Shown: positions 63,997 through 64,000 of the stretch, piece after piece
Numbering within the stretch: position 1 is the first letter of the stretch
How the letters are laid out: each line of letters begins with the position of its first letter
NCBI GenBank assembly: GCA_018829445.1
Contig: JAHJTV010000087.1
Coordinates: forward strand, 124,001 to 188,000
DNA: 64,000 nucleotides
Source of the DNA: a bacterium
GTDB lineage: Bacteria > SAR324 > XYD2-FULL-50-16
Direction: 5' to 3'
The notes under the pieces: generated by a model
The model's input: the letters and a program-made list of their open reading frames with translations, nothing else
What the model was told of the DNA's origin: nothing
Databases searched by the model: none
Made by a program: the position numbers and the translations under genes

Positions 63997-64000
63997 ACTA

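Overview
The window is Gram-negative bacterial DNA of moderate-to-low GC (by eye low-to-mid 40s percent). The evidence is a Tol-Pal operon, several Sec-exported lipoproteins and periplasmic enzymes, a bifunctional PutA, and periplasmic-binding-protein ABC transporters. The gene mix (Liv and Opp transporters, FadR-type regulators, B12-binding-type radical SAM protein, Gx/NusG-II pair) would suit a deltaproteobacterial, SAR324-like or spirochaete-like lineage. No rRNA or complete tRNA is present, so the taxon cannot be fixed from the sequence.

The left 40 kb is ordered, mostly intact core-type sequence. 1-6305 holds the C-terminal part of an RND/MMPL transporter, a Gx-transporter/NusG-domain-II membrane pair, and two different exported 5'-nucleotidase-type metallophosphatases. 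7135-14340 holds a radical SAM protein, a sphingosine-phosphate-lyase-like PLP enzyme, an FGGY carbohydrate kinase, an AraC-type regulator and an M29 aminopeptidase. 14553-17539 holds a short FtsK and a lysophospholipid-type acyltransferase. 17559-24058 looks like a proline/peptide module: PutA, a FadR-type GntR regulator and a Xaa-Pro peptidase, with TGGT-N3-ACCA operator-like palindromes before putA and between the regulator and the peptidase gene. A one-mismatch copy of the putA site lies before the Opp binding-protein gene at 47.8 kb. 24795-31019 is the Tol-Pal operon (Pal-like lipoprotein, tolQ, tolR, tolA, tolB, coiled-coil protein). Here tolA is split by a -1 frameshift exactly at a T9 run.

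31094-41000 is a compact cluster: a complete LivKFGMH-type ABC importer, a nitrilase-superfamily amidohydrolase, a GntR regulator, a small cupin, a LuxR-type regulator, a DUF169 protein and an NTF2-like protein. It reads as an uptake-and-degradation system for an unidentified amide- or nitrile-like compound, and is my best candidate for an undescribed pathway.

From 41 kb rightwards the sequence is an accessory region interrupted by one intact oligopeptide-transport operon (45.7-52.1 kb), which ends in a cyclophilin gene. The accessory parts carry three intact type II toxin-antitoxin pairs (BrnTA, VapBC, Phd-PIN) and a decayed PIN gene. They also carry a 3'-terminal tRNA fragment, a transposon end with about 21-bp tandem repeats beside an AAA-ATPase relic, and a defective IS with about 30-bp inverted repeats. 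Other remains are relics of a sulfatase, a crotonase, a PAS-domain protein and a polytopic glycosyltransferase, plus palindromic REP-like repeats. An intact GH127-type beta-L-arabinofuranosidase gene closes the window.
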